A stretch of DNA of 64,000 bases from Welwitschia mirabilis (lineage: Eukaryota > Gnetophyta > Gnetopsida > Welwitschiales): NCBI GenBank assembly GCA_051453625.1, contig JBOZIK010000001.1, positions 253,090,517 through 253,154,516 on the forward strand, read 5' to 3'. The notes below the pieces were generated by a model. It did not search any database, was not told the DNA's origin, and saw only the letters and a program-made list of their open reading frames with translations. The translations under genes were made by a program, and so were the position numbers. Shown here in pieces: positions 10,901 through 22,940 of the stretch; the stretch's first letter is position 1, and each line of letters begins with the position of its first letter.

Positions 10901-13900
10901 TATATATAATTTTCACTTTCTTTCTTCTTTAATATTTATACTTAATAGACATAGCAGAACCTAAGACCAAATTCTACTTACTCCTTAATTAGAATTTCTA
11001 TATTCTAAGGAAGACAAATCATATTAATATCATATGTTTATATATAATTAATTTATAGATTATTTTGGTTTATAAATAATAGTGATGTCATAATTTTGTG
11101 CCTTCCATTTATTCCTAGTTTTTCATCATATAAAAAAATATTCCATTTATTCCTAGTTTATTCATCATATAACAAATATTTTGTGAATAGTTGAGGAGAT
11201 GTAAAATTATTGTCAACATACATGGATAAATTTTAATGATAATACCTATCCAATATAATAGAAGGTTGCAACTCCAATTAATTGCATTCCAATTCAATAT
11301 TTAACCATCCTCCATATATGAGTTGGTTCTACTTTAGGTTCTATACTATACAAACATGGCTAGGCTCAACTCCATAGGACTTCACTTCATCTTGATATAC
11401 CCTCAATTAAAGGGATAGGTGGTATGTGAGGTGGATGCATTCTTACAAATAATCCTGGCTTCTTGAAGAGTTTCCAAATGATGCAACATGATCCATCGAT
11501 GTTAAGGGCTCAAGATATTAAGTTGGTGTAAGTTCATACATGGGTAGGTCAAGAGAGTAATGATCAAATTAATTTCCAAAGGGTAATATTAAAAAAAAAA
11601 GTAATGCAACCCATCTTGGTGATGAAATCCAAATGTGAGAATGAACATTATTAGAATTATCTTGATTTACTCTTATATGATGAATACACCACACAATTGT
11701 ATGTGAAAAATTCTAATTAATATGGATATTTAATGAATTATTTACCTAGTTATAATAATTCTAATCATAATTTGGTTTATTTTATGGAAACAACCATAAA
11801 AAAGTCATGCATACAAAAACAATTCTCTTTCCAAGATTATCATGATAAATATCTAGATAAAGGAAATAATCTTTTATTTCATTTTCTATCTAAATAAAGA
11901 AAATATTCCTTTTTTCTTTTTAAAAATAAAATAATGTACTTAAATAAACTAAAACATACTTGAAGCTATGCCAATCTAGAAACACTCTTCCATGCTTATA
12001 TGACAATCTCAATGGATGGGTGTAAAGAAGGTAAACAAAAGAAAGTATAGATCAAGCATAATTTTTAAGATATATGTATTTATCCAAGATTTCATATGGC
12101 TATATTATAAGTCAATAAAAAGAAGCGATGAGCTAGAGGCTACTTATGTCACTTAATTACTAAGGTGAAAATGCTTATAAGCATGCACATTTGAAGTAAG
12201 GTAAGGAAAAAGGATAAAAGAGTTATTCCTATAATTAAATATTACTTATAAATAATTTAACTTAAATATAATATTATAAACATATTTTATATCCTTAATT
12301 TTCCTATAAAATTTTGTGTAATAAGTTTTTTGCAATTTTAAACATTAATTATAGCATTTCTGGGCTTTAAGAAGACATCATAATTAAAAATTAATAATTA
12401 ATTAATTATGAAGAAAAATTAAATTATAGTAATTTAACAGAAACTAGACACATAATAGGTTCTTCACAATATAGCTTAAACTATTTTGGAATTATAAAAG
12501 TATTATTTCTAACTTTATCATTTAAGGCTAAAAACTATCAAATTTTCTAAATGATAGTCCTACCATACTACACTAAAATGGCTATAACGTTCAATATACT
12601 TTGAGTTTTTAAATGATTCAAGATGTTTTGGAAAGATTATTCAATTTCCTAGAATTTAGGATACTAAATTTTATAATTATGTTCAGAAATAAGTACAAAA
12701 ATTAAAATTACTTGATCACTATTTTCTACATTTATTTTTTGATATATTTTTCCAAATAAATTTTATAAAAATAAATACTCATTGAAAAAAAAACTTTTTT
12801 TACATTTTCATGTTTAGATAAAATTATTTACTTATAGAAAACATTGCACTAATTTGTACCTTCAAATTAGTAAGATATGGTGTTTTTATCCTATGCCTAT
12901 ATTTTAGAAATGTAATTTTCACCATGTTCTAATTAATTAATTATAAAAAGATAAATCAATTATAAAAAGAAAAGAATCACTGTAGAAAGAAAAATCAAAT
13001 TAATTCCAAAAAACATTTACTATGAGCCTTGATATTTTTCATGAAAGAGTACTAGCCTAGAGTGAATTTTGAGGATCAGAATTTACCCTAATAAAATGGT
13101 CTTAATGCATAATATATAAAAATAATCATAATACTAAATAAACATGGGTATCCAAATTTCTTTCTTTCTTTCTTTTTTTTTTTAAGTGAACCTCCTGGTC
13201 AGTTAGCTATAATCATCTATTAGTAATCCACCATCACTAAGCACAATAAATCCTCTTATATCTCACTATAACATCTTGGTGGATGCTAATGGAAGGAGAC
13301 AATATTTTATAACATAATTGTATAAAAGCTATAAGTAATTTTATAATGAAATATTACATCATTCCAAAAGAAAAAGGGAGATCATATGGACAATAAGAGT
13401 AAGGAGCTTACTTGAAAAGATTAATAAGACCTTGATAATTGAAGATGGTAAAGATTAAAGCTCAAGAGTTCCTTAGCTTTAAGCTTCCAAGTTATAAGAT
13501 TAATAAGCAAGAGAATGAAATAAAGAAAGGGTAAGGGGAAGGGGAATGAGGGTTGGATGGATGGGGGATGGGATAAGATAAAAAAGAATCTCTATATATA
13601 GATAAACAAAGGAACATAGTTCAAGATTACAAGATCACATGATTTAGCATTGATAAGTGGGATGAGTAATCAGTGACATTGGAGTATAAAAAAGGATCAT
13701 ATTTATAACTCATGTACCTAACTAGGGTGAGTAATCTTCTTGATTTAATTAGTAAGTTTAATTACTGCATCATTCTCATAAGTAAGTTTAATTGATTCAA
13801 AACATGGATAAAAAGAATAAATGCATAAATCTCAAAATTGGCCTTTGGCACAATGAGATAAACTCTTTAATTACAATGAACAAAGCAATAAGCATGCTAT

Positions 13901-14498
13901 GAACAAAGTGCCCTTACACATTTCAAGAACATAAAAGTCATGGTAGAGTTAACCTACTCATTTAATCATTCTTGGTTCTAGGTAAAAGTGCATGTACTTG
14001 TTCAAATGCTTATTTATTTCAAAATACATAAAATCTATCAATCACATGATACAAGGAATAAAATATTTATTCATAATATGGTACAAATATCACATTTAAG
14101 ATGCAAAAGTTTTACCCACTTCGGCTCCCCTGAAGAGACCTAATGTGAATGAAATAAGAAATTTTTTCGTTTCTCTTTCCATAAATTCCAAAGCTTATCT
14201 ATCCCTTTGTTATTATGTCCTCTTGAAACTTCCAATTTATTAGTTTTATTATGTGATTTTAATTCCTCACATAATAAAATTATGTAATTTTAAATGTTTG
14301 GTTAGATTTTCTCATAAAACCTTTTAACATAATTTTTATCACTTTCATGGTAAATTATAAAGATTAAAAACTAAGGTTAATTTTAGATTGACATGTTATT
14401 TGATAAGAAACTTAAATAAGGATAATTATTCATTTAACTAAAAGATTAACATACTTAACATTAAAGTAAGTAAAGTTTATAAAATATGGGATACTACA
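10827..14498 (-). mobile_element. 3' LTR of the nested element (~3.67 kb)
   Basis: Starts TGTGAAATCATATTTTATC (plus strand) and ends GGGATACTACA. It aligns along its length with 17042-20863. Shared stretches include the GAATTTCTATATTC block near 10990/17165, the CATGCACATTT block near 12180/18350, and the GAGTACTAGCCTA block near 13045/19270. Many substitutions separate the two LTRs, so the insertion is not recent. A (TA)n run at 10863-10897 and a 40-bp duplication at 11104-11183 are absent from the partner and arose later. No genes inside. Confidence 0.8.
10863..10909. repeat. (TA)n microsatellite
   Basis: About 17 TA units followed by an imperfect ATATATATA extension, inside the left nested LTR. 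The right LTR has none at the matching place, so it expanded after insertion. Confidence 0.9.
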
Positions 14499-14590
14499 TT
14501 AAATTTTACAAAATATGGGATATTGCATTCTCCTGCACTTTGACTAATTAACTCATGGGAATTAGAAATATGGGACATGACATTCTTCCC
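14499..14590 (-). other. Polypurine tract region with repeated LTR-start sequence
   Basis: Read on the minus strand, an AAGTGGGGAAGAA tract is followed by TGTCATGTCCCATATTT. Then AGTGCAGGAGAA is followed by TGCAATATCCCATATTT, and finally comes the true LTR start TGTAGTATCCCATATTT. Purine tract plus LTR start is thus repeated, the outermost being the best tract. It marks the 3' end of the internal region and confirms minus orientation. Confidence 0.6.
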
Positions 14591-14879
14591 CACTTAGAAT
14601 AATTCACACTTGAGAATCAAGATACATAAAAATCTTGAGAATACTTGACTACATATTATGAGATTCAAAAAGATTTGGATATTAACTTTTCACAACTTAT
14701 TACTGCTCTATTTTGTATTAATCAATTCATATCCAAAACAATATCATATTTTTCTACGTTAATAATAATTAATTATATCTAAAAATCTTTCCCACTTATG
14801 AATAACGTATAGTTTTGGACTTGTTATCTTTGTCGTTTCTATAACCTCTACTAGACTTAGGTTAAAACATGGATTCTTT

Positions 14880-15330
14880 GGTAGTGATAGAAGGAAGAAG
14901 ACTATCAATAAATAGATTTACTTTATCTTCTTCATCTAGATGCATATGTAACACATATCTTAATAATTCTATAAATTTTTACTCATTAAATGCTATGGTC
15001 ACATTATGAGCTTATCTTAGATTGTAGAATGCTATAACCTTCTAGTGAATATAGAACTTGGTAACATACCTCCTCTTAAAGATGTGCTCAAATTCCATCC
15101 ATGAAAGTTCTATATCTTCTAACTTAAGCATTTCTATTTTCCACTAGATATTAGCTTCTCCTTGTAACATATAAATAGCAAAGAAAGCCTTTTCATATTC
15201 ATCACATCTTAAGGTACCTATAACTTTTTCAACATCATTAGCCATTCTTCTAATTTGAAAGGATTTAAACCTCCTACAAAATTTGGTGGATTTATTGTAA
15301 TAAACATTTTAATTAATTTTATCACACCCA
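14880..15330 (-). pseudogene. Degenerate Ty3/gypsy chromovirus-type gag
   Basis: Minus-strand frames read in succession FQIRRMANDVEKVIGTLRCD, EYEKAFFAIYMLQGEANI, WMEFEHIFKRRYVTKFYIH, and LLRYVLHMHLDEEDKVNLFI, with several stops. This follows the retrotransposon gag (Retrotrans_gag) pattern: an xVEKxF-type start, the LQGEA helix, a W-x-E-F-x-x-x-F-x-x-x-Y block, and the conserved end with M-x-x-D-E-E-x-K. It is the only recognisable coding part of the nested element; zinc knuckle and pol were not seen. An N gap follows from 15791. Confidence 0.65.
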
Positions 15331-15790
15331 CTTTATTAGACTAATTGATACCATTATTTATTTATGGGTTTTAACCTTGATTCACTATTTGTTATAGGAA
15401 CTGCATGAAGGTATTCATTAATGCTTCTGGATCAAGGTTGAATAGGGGTTGGTTTTCATCATTAGATTGCTAATTCTCTTATGTATTCTCTTGATTTGAA
15501 TTACTTGGTATAACTGACCTGGCTTAAAGGTTTTACTGATAATGATGAGGCATCTAAAAGAAGGGGAAATTTTCATGAGATTATATTTGAAAATAGGATA
15601 GATGTTATTAAAGGTTTAAACTTAGAAATATTTTTATAATCTTAGAAAGGACATGGTTACTATTATGATGTGATGAATTCTTATTTATATATCAAAGAAC
15701 ATAATCAAGTTTATCTCCTTTTCTTATTTTCAATAAATGAGGTTTACAAGGTATGAATATGGGTTTTCATTATGAAGCTATGTGACTATA

Positions 15791-16652
15791 NNNNNNNNNN
15801 NNNNNNNNNNNNNNNNNNNNNNNNNNNNNNNNNNNNNNNNNNNNNNNNNNNNNNNNNNNNNNNNNNNNNNNNNNNNNNNNNNNNNNNNNNNNNNNNNNNN
15901 NNNNNNNNNNNNNNNNNNNNNNNNNNNNNNNNNNNNNNNNNNNNNNNNNNNNNNNNNNNNNNNNNNNNNNNNNNNNNNNNNNNNNNNNNNNNNNNNNNNN
16001 NNNNNNNNNNNNNNNNNNNNNNNNNNNNNNNNNNNNNNNNNNNNNNNNNNNNNNNNNNNNNNNNNNNNNNNNNNNNNNNNNNNNNNNNNNNNNNNNNNNN
16101 NNNNNNNNNNNNNNNNNNNNNNNNNNNNNNNNNNNNNNNNNNNNNNNNNNNNNNNNNNNNNNNNNNNNNNNNNNNNNNNNNNNNNNNNNNNNNNNNNNNN
16201 NNNNNNNNNNNNNNNNNNNNNNNNNNNNNNNNNNNNNNNNNNNNNNNNNNNNNNNNNNNNNNNNNNNNNNNNNNNNNNNNNNNNNNNNNNNNNNNNNNNN
16301 NNNNNNNNNNNNNNNNNNNNNNNNNNNNNNNNNNNNNNNNNNNNNNNNNNNNNNNNNNNNNNNNNNNNNNNNNNNNNNNNNNNNNNNNNNNNNNNNNNNN
16401 NNNNNNNNNNNNNNNNNNNNNNNNNNNNNNNNNNNNNNNNNNNNNNNNNNNNNNNNNNNNNNNNNNNNNNNNNNNNNNNNNNNNNNNNNNNNNNNNNNNN
16501 NNNNNNNNNNNNNNNNNNNNNNNNNNNNNNNNNNNNNNNNNNNNNNNNNNNNNNNNNNNNNNNNNNNNNNNNNNNNNNNNNNNNNNNNNNNNNNNNNNNN
16601 NNNNNNNNNNNNNNNNNNNNNNNNNNNNNNNNNNNNNNNNNNNNNNNNNNNN
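15791..16652. other. Assembly gap (862 N)
   Basis: Run of N inside the internal region of the nested element. Upstream gag, leader or deleted pol could lie here. The odd length suggests an estimated gap rather than a fixed placeholder. Open frames across it are artefacts. Confidence 0.95.
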
Positions 16653-17026
16653 TTCAAGTGCTAAGATTATGATTAGTGTAATCTTTATAATTATTAGAAT
16701 TAATATAAATGTAATTTGGTATATATTTAGATAGTAGAAAAAGTATAGATATAATGGAATTCATGAGTATTAGAAGTTATGATTAAATTCATGCTTATCT
16801 AGGAGTTAAAGTTATCTTGGAATCTAGCATTTTCAAGGATATAATTTATTTTACTCATGGTTTAAGATTATTAGAGATATAACTAACTTTATAGCTATTA
16901 AGTATTGAGGTTTTTATGGTTACCATTAACTTTATAATTATTAAGGAGAAAGGTTGTTAAAACTATAATTATATTTAATATCTTATACATTTATAAGTTC
17001 TTAAGTATTATCTAAGTTAATCTAAA

Positions 17027-17038
17027 GCTTTGATACTA
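17027..17038 (-). other. Primer-binding site of nested element (tRNA-Met type)
   Basis: The minus strand reads TAGTATCAAAGC three bases inside the right LTR end. It differs from the standard TGGTATCAGAGC site (complementary to initiator tRNA-Met) by two G-to-A changes. This assigns the right LTR as the 5' LTR. Confidence 0.72.
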
Positions 17039-19734
17039 GTTTGTGATCTCCTCTTTTCTCTTACCCTAATTAAGAACTTTTTTTTCTTTTAATTCCCAAT
17101 TCTTTTATTCTTTAACATTTATACCTAATAGATATAATGAAATCTAGAACCAAATTCTACTTAATCCTTAATTAGAATTTCTATATTCCAAGGAAGATAA
17201 ATCATATTAATCTCATATATTTATCTCTAATTAATTTTTAGATTATTTTTATTTATAAATAATAGTGATGTGATAAGTTTGTGCCCTTCATTTCTTCCTA
17301 GTTTTTTATCACATAAATGTTTTTTTAATGAATGATTGAGGAGATGTAAACTTATTGTTAACATACATAGATAAATTTTAAGGATGATACCTAACCAATA
17401 TAATAGGAGATTGGAACTCTAATTAATGATATTCCAACTTGATATCCAGCCATCCTCTGGATGTGAATTGATTATACTTTAGATTATATATTATACAAAT
17501 GTGGCTGGGATCAACTCTATAGGCTTTCAGTTCATCTTGATCTACCACCAATATAGGAAATAGGTGATATGTGATGTGGATGCATGCTTACAAATGATCT
17601 TAGGTTTTTGAAATATCTCTGGATGATGTAACATGATTCATCAATATCAATAACTCGAGATATTAAGCCAGAGTAACTTTATACATCGGTAAAACAGGAG
17701 AGTAATGATTAAGCCCACTTCCAAAAGGGTAATATTAAAAAAATTTGATGCAACCCGCCTTGGTAATGAAATCCAAGTGTAGGGATAAACATTGTTAGAA
17801 TTAACTTAATTTAGTCCTATTTGATGAATACACCACATAAATTCATGTAAATAATTCTAACTAATATGAATATTTAATGAATTATTTACGTAGTTATAAT
17901 AATTCTAATCATAATTTAGTTCATTTTATAGAAATAACCATAAAAATAAAGCAAGCATATAAGAAAATTTTTTTCCCAAGATTATCATGATAATAATTTA
18001 AATAAAAGAAATAATCTTTTCTTTTTTCTATCTAAATAAAGGAAATATTATTTGAAAAAAGAAAAGATTATTTTCTTTTTCTTTCAAACAAATATAAAAT
18101 AATGTACTTAAACAAACTAAAACATACTTGGAACTATGCCAATCCTAGAAACACTCTTCCATGCCTAGATGACAATCTCCATGGACTGGTGTAAAGAAGG
18201 TAAACAAAAGAAAGTATAGATCAAGCATAATTATTAAGATAAAGTATTTATTCAAGATTTTATATGGCTATGTAATAACTCAAAAAAAATAAGTAATAAG
18301 CTAGAGACTACTTATGTCACTTAACTACTAAGGTGAAAACACTTATAAGCATGCACATTTAAGATAGAAAAAAGGGGTAAAAAAGTTATTTATACAATTA
18401 AATACCACTTATAAATAATTTAACTTAAATATACTATTATAAAAATATTTTATATACTTAATTTTCCTGTAAATTTTTGCGTAGTAATTTTTCTATAATT
18501 TTAAACATTAATTATAGCATTTTTGGGCTTTAGAAAGACATCATAGTTAAAGATCAATAATGAATTAATTATGAAGAAAAATTAAATTATAGTAGTTTCT
18601 TAGAAACTAGACATAATAGATTCTTAAAAATATAACTTAAACTATTTTCTAGTTATAAAAGTATTATTTCTAGCTTTATCATTTAAGGATAAAAACTATT
18701 AAAAGTCCTAAAATTATAGTCGTACCACACTACACTAAAATGATCGTAACTTTTGACACACTTTGAGTTTTTAAATTATTTAAGATGTCTTAGAAATATT
18801 ATTCAATTTACTACAACTGAGGGACTCAAGTTTGCAATTATGTTAACAACGGAACATAGAAATGTAAATTAATTTATTACTTTTTTTGCATTTATTTTCT
18901 AAAATATTTTACCAAATAAGTTTTCTAAAAATAAATACTCATAAAAAATTACTATTTTTACATTTTCACATTTAAGACATAATTCTAGACTTACAAAATA
19001 AATTTCACTAATTTATACCTCCTAATTAGTAAGATATAATATTTTTGTCTTATGCCTATATTCTAGAAATTTAATTTTCACTAGAATAGAAATATGAAAA
19101 AGTTTATACAACTACTTAAGTAATAAATCAGATTAGTAAAATAGTGGATATGCTAACTAATTAATTATAGAAAGACAAATCAGTTATAAGAAGAAAAGAA
19201 TCATTGTAGAAAGAAGAACCAAATTAATTCAAAATACATTTACTATGAGCCTTGAGATTTTACATGCAAGAGTACTAGCCTAAAGAGAATTTGAAGAATC
19301 AGACTTTACCCCTAATAAGATGGTTCTAATGCATAATATATAAAAATAAATATAACACTAAATAAACATGGGTACCTAAATTTCTTTTTTTCTTTTTTTA
19401 TAGTGAACCCTCTAGTCACTTGACCATTATCATTTATCAATAATTCACCATTAGCAAGCACAAGAGGCCCCCTCATATCTTACTATAATGTCTTAATGGG
19501 TGATAATAAGAAAGAATAATATAATATAACATAATTGTATAAAAGCCATAAATAATTCTATAATGAAATATCACATCATTTCAAACGAAAAAAGGAGATC
19601 ATATGAGTTATAAGAGTAAGAAGCTTACTTAAAAAGATTAGTAAGATATTTATAGTTAAAGTTGATGAAGATCCAAACTTAAGAGTTTCTTAGCTCCAAG
19701 ATTTCAAGCTTCAAGAGCCATAAGTAAGAGAATG

Positions 19735-19790
19735 AAAGAAAGAGAGAGAGGAAGGAAAAGAAAAAGAGAGAGAGAGAGATAGAGAGAGGA
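19735..19790. repeat. GA-rich microsatellite
   Basis: Interrupted GA repeats (AAAGAGAGAGAGG ... AGAGAGAGAGAGATAGAGAG) in the right nested LTR, next to the duplicated gap flank. Confidence 0.8.
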
Positions 19791-19821
19791 AATGTACTTG
19801 TAAAAAATAAAAGAAAAGTAT

Positions 19822-19921
19822 NNNNNNNNNNNNNNNNNNNNNNNNNNNNNNNNNNNNNNNNNNNNNNNNNNNNNNNNNNNNNNNNNNNNNNNNNNNNNNN
19901 NNNNNNNNNNNNNNNNNNNNN
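19822..19921. other. Assembly gap (100 N) with identical flanks
   Basis: About 56 bp ending at 19821 (GA repeat, then GAAATGTACTTG, ending AAAGAAAAGTAT) is repeated directly after the gap to about 19977. This looks like two contig ends that overlap but were not merged. Confidence 0.85.
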
Positions 19922-20863
19922 AAGAGAGAGAGAGATAGAGAGAGGAAATGTACTTGTAAAAAATAAAAGAAAAGTATCTTCTTTTATAAGAGAGAAAAGG
20001 ATCTCTATATATAGATAAACAAAGGCACATAGCTCAAGATTACAAGATCACATGATTTAGCATTAATAAGTAATATGAGTAATAAGTGACATTTGAGTAC
20101 AAAAAAAGAATATTTTTATGACTCATGAACCTAACTAGGGTGCTTAATCTTCTTGCTTTATTTAGCAAGTTTAATTACATGCATCATTTTCTCTTGTTAG
20201 CTCTTTGTAATCCTTCTTAGGCTTATAAGTAAGTTTAATTCATTTAAGACATGCATTAAAAAAATAAATGTATAAATCTCAAAATTGGCATGTTGTATAA
20301 TGAGACAAAATCTTTAATGCCACAAAATAAAGCAATGAATATGCTATGAACAAAGTGCCCTTACACATCGCAAGAACATAAAAGTCATGGTAGACTAAAT
20401 CTACTCATTTATCATTCTTGGTTCTAAGTAAGAGTACATTTACTTCTTCAAATGCTTATTTATTTCAAAATACATAAATCACATAACACAAGGAAGAAAA
20501 TATTTATTCATAATATAGTATACCTATCACATTTACTAAGAATCTATATGAGTAAATAAGATGTAAAATATATTATTATGTCCTCTAGAAACTTTCAATT
20601 TATTAGTTTTATCATGTGATTTTAATTCCTCACGTAATGAAATTATTTATAGTTTTAAATGTTTGGATAGATTTTCTCATAAAAACTTTTAACATAGGTT
20701 TTATCACTTTCATGTTAAATTATAAAGATTAAAAACTATGACCAATTTTAAAATGATATCTTATTTGATAAGAAACTTAAATAAAGATAATTATTCATTT
20801 GATTAAAAGATTAAAATACTTAATATTATAGTAAGTAAAGTTTACAAAATATGGGATATGACA

Positions 20864-21205
20864 TAAAGGCTCCTCATTAGCTATTCAATTTTTCCAGTGA
20901 TCATCCATATCATCAATTTTGCATCTATTATCCTAGCTGTCATTCGAACAATAGAGTGGATGATATGCTTTTACAAAAGTTCTCTTGAATTTTATCAACT
21001 TCTTTATTTACAACATTTTTGCTTTGAAGATGAAGTATTATGAATTACTTCAAATTCTACAAAATGTAATGAAGTTTGCATGATTTCGTGACTTTTTCTT
21101 TAGCTCTTCATAATCATAGGAACTCAACATAAACCTATCTAATGTCCTATAATGTAATCCATAGTACCCCATTCAATAAACACAATTTGGTAGTGCATCA
21201 TAGCC
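20864..21205 (-). mobile_element. 3' LTR of the Athila-like element, right piece
   Basis: Begins with the TAAAG duplication and continues the alignment with the intact LTR from about 31921. Shared landmarks include TGGATGATATGCTTTTACAA, TTTATTTACAACAT, and TACCCCATT. It ends near CATCATAGCC; the minus strand upstream of it is purine-rich (AAGTGGAAGG), a decayed polypurine tract. A palindrome lies at 20927-20964. Confidence 0.78.
20927..20964. repeat. ~38-bp imperfect palindrome in LTR
   Basis: ATTATCC ... CTGTCATTCGAACAA ... GTGGATGAT. The matching copy in the other LTR is at 31983-32020, so it predates insertion of this element. Confidence 0.6.
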
Positions 21206-21402
21206 TTCCACTTAGCCTTATCAGTCCTTGATAAAATCAAGCAATAACTATAACTATGAGTCAAATTATATTAAATAAAAATTAATTTAAAAATTATAAA
21301 ATAGGCTCATAAATACTTTAAAAAATATCACAAAGCAGAATAAAATGTAAAAATTAGATGATTGAATGTTTTACCTATGTATAATCACTAAGGTAAGCTA
21401 GC

Positions 21403-21437
21403 ATTCATCTAGTTGTCTAGAAGATAAAGGGGATGAT
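21403..21437. repeat. Decayed copy of the dispersed palindrome
   Basis: ATTCATC ... AGTTGTCTAGAAGATAA ... GGGGATGAT, inside the 3' internal region. Confidence 0.4.
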
Positions 21438-21739
21438 AATCAATTAAAAATATTGGAAAAATAGAAGCCCACAAAAAATTTTTCAAATAGATACATATTA
21501 TCTCTTATTTAAAAATTAATAACCTACCACTTAATTTTTAGCATATGAAGAAAATAACTATGTCTTACACATAATATCATCATAATGAAAATGCCTCAAG
21601 TTATAAAATATACATAATAATTATGAACATAATGAAAAATGCTCAAAAATCATATCTATAAAAATCATTACCTTTTTTTTTTAGTACAATCCATGGAGGA
21701 AAGATACAATGTATAATAAAAATATATATCACTCCCCTT

Positions 21740-22940
21740 ATCATGCCATAATAAATTCCTGATGGATAGTAGGCTCAGGTGTAGGTGGAGAAGATGGATG
21801 ATGCTCAAGATCTATAAGGAAACATTGATCAATAGCTATCATAATGGAATAAGTCATTTCATCTCCCTGTACTTTGACAGACTTTAGAAGGTCAACCGTC
21901 ATACCATGATCTTTCCATAGGATGTAATGACATACATCAGTAAGATGCTTCTTGGTGTGCTAGACTCTTCTTAGTAGATATCCTATTTCGAATCTTAGTA
22001 AAGCCTTAGCCTATGGTCTCTCTAAGACCTTGAACTATCTTAACCAGGAATGCTTGAATCTAATCAATAGTAGCCCCAACTATAAATCTCTATACTTGAG
22101 GTCCCTCTGCCTCTCCTAAATTATGAATCCTAATGTCTTGTAGGTAGTAAGCTTAAGCCTATAAATGTGTTAATCTTTTCTCTCCTATAGAATCAGGTAT
22201 ACCAAAGAATCTAAATATCACTAAGAAGAGGCATGAATATCCTAAACTTTACAAATGTCTAGCCTTAGTCATGGATCTAAGTATCCTCCAAATGAAAGTA
22301 GAAGGTCCATTTGCTCTTCCTACCTAAATACTATTAAAACCTGAAGATGTGCTATGATGACATAAATATTGTGGAATGATGGCCTAATGTTTTAGATTAG
22401 CTTTTTGTAAAGGATGTGATAGGTAGGTGTCAAATGCTTAAATAAAACTCCCTGCCTCTTACTAGCAACATTAACTGGTATATTTAATACTATGTCATAA
22501 GCATCATGATCTTATGTACCATTAGCTAAGTGGATATGTATACTTTTGATGTCATCCAAACCAGTAATAGTAACAATGTGGCTCGAAAGAACTAATACCT
22601 TATGGCTATGTATAAAAGCAATAATTATATCAACTAAATGGTCATGAGAATATAATCACCTCTTAATGTGCATAATGTCATATAACTCTCTAGTCTTTAA
22701 GGCAAAGTATAATCCATGAATGTTAATAATCTATTTGAGTTATAGATCTATCTGTCAATCTATGATTCTCCTCTAACTCTATCCAAGTCATAAATTTATA
22801 AAAGTGTCTCTTGATTTGGATAGAAGCCACTTAGAGTAACTAAGAATGCACTTGTTAAAGTGGAGAATGTATAGTCTCAGTGCACTTATTATAGGTGGAC
22901 CTCTATCTAAGCCTACCTAGCTCTATGTGTGCATGGGCTA
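21740..22940 (-). pseudogene. Degenerate extra ORF downstream of pol (unrecognised)
   Basis: On the minus strand several stop-broken frames can be followed for about 1.2 kb. Pieces include NIPVNVASKRQGVLFKHLTP, a stretch with VKVQGDEMTYSIMIAIDQCF, and a proline-rich end HHPSSPPTPEP before a stop. The position after integrase fits the extra ORF of Athila-type elements, but I see no diagnostic envelope motif (no clear signal peptide or membrane anchor), so an envelope call is not justified. Composition is more balanced than in the flanks, which supports former coding. Confidence 0.4.

Larger units (their letters stand above)
10827..20863 (-). mobile_element. Nested, internally deleted Del/Tekay-like Ty3/gypsy element
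   Basis: Two LTRs of about 3.7 kb (10827-14498 and 17042-20863), both with TG...CA ends, enclose only about 2.5 kb of internal DNA including an 862-N gap. The element is flanked by a perfect 5-bp duplication TAAAG. The primer site beside the right LTR resembles the initiator-tRNA-Met type, so the element lies on the minus strand with its 5' LTR on the right. A gag of chromovirus type is readable at about 14.88-15.33 kb. Very long LTRs with tRNA-Met priming fit Del/Tekay. The internal part is far too short for a complete pol; unless the gap hides several kb, this copy is a defective deletion derivative. Confidence 0.82.
17042..20863 (-). mobile_element. 5' LTR of the nested element (~3.8 kb as assembled)
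   Basis: Starts TGTGATCTCC and ends ATATGGGATATGACA on the plus strand, and aligns with 10827-14498. It contains a 100-N gap at 19822-19921 whose two sides repeat the same ~56 bp. Removing the gap and one copy gives about 3666 bp, almost the length of the other LTR (3672). No genes inside. Confidence 0.8.

Noticed and set aside
15770-16734. Three open frames of about 300 residues
   Set aside because: They run through an 862-N gap; only a few real codons lie at the ends.
19704-20030. 108-codon frame on the minus strand
   Set aside because: Crosses a gap and a GA microsatellite, and lies inside an LTR with a duplicated flank.
21740-22940. Calling the post-integrase region an envelope gene
   Set aside because: No signal peptide, membrane anchor or cleavage site can be seen; only position suggests it.
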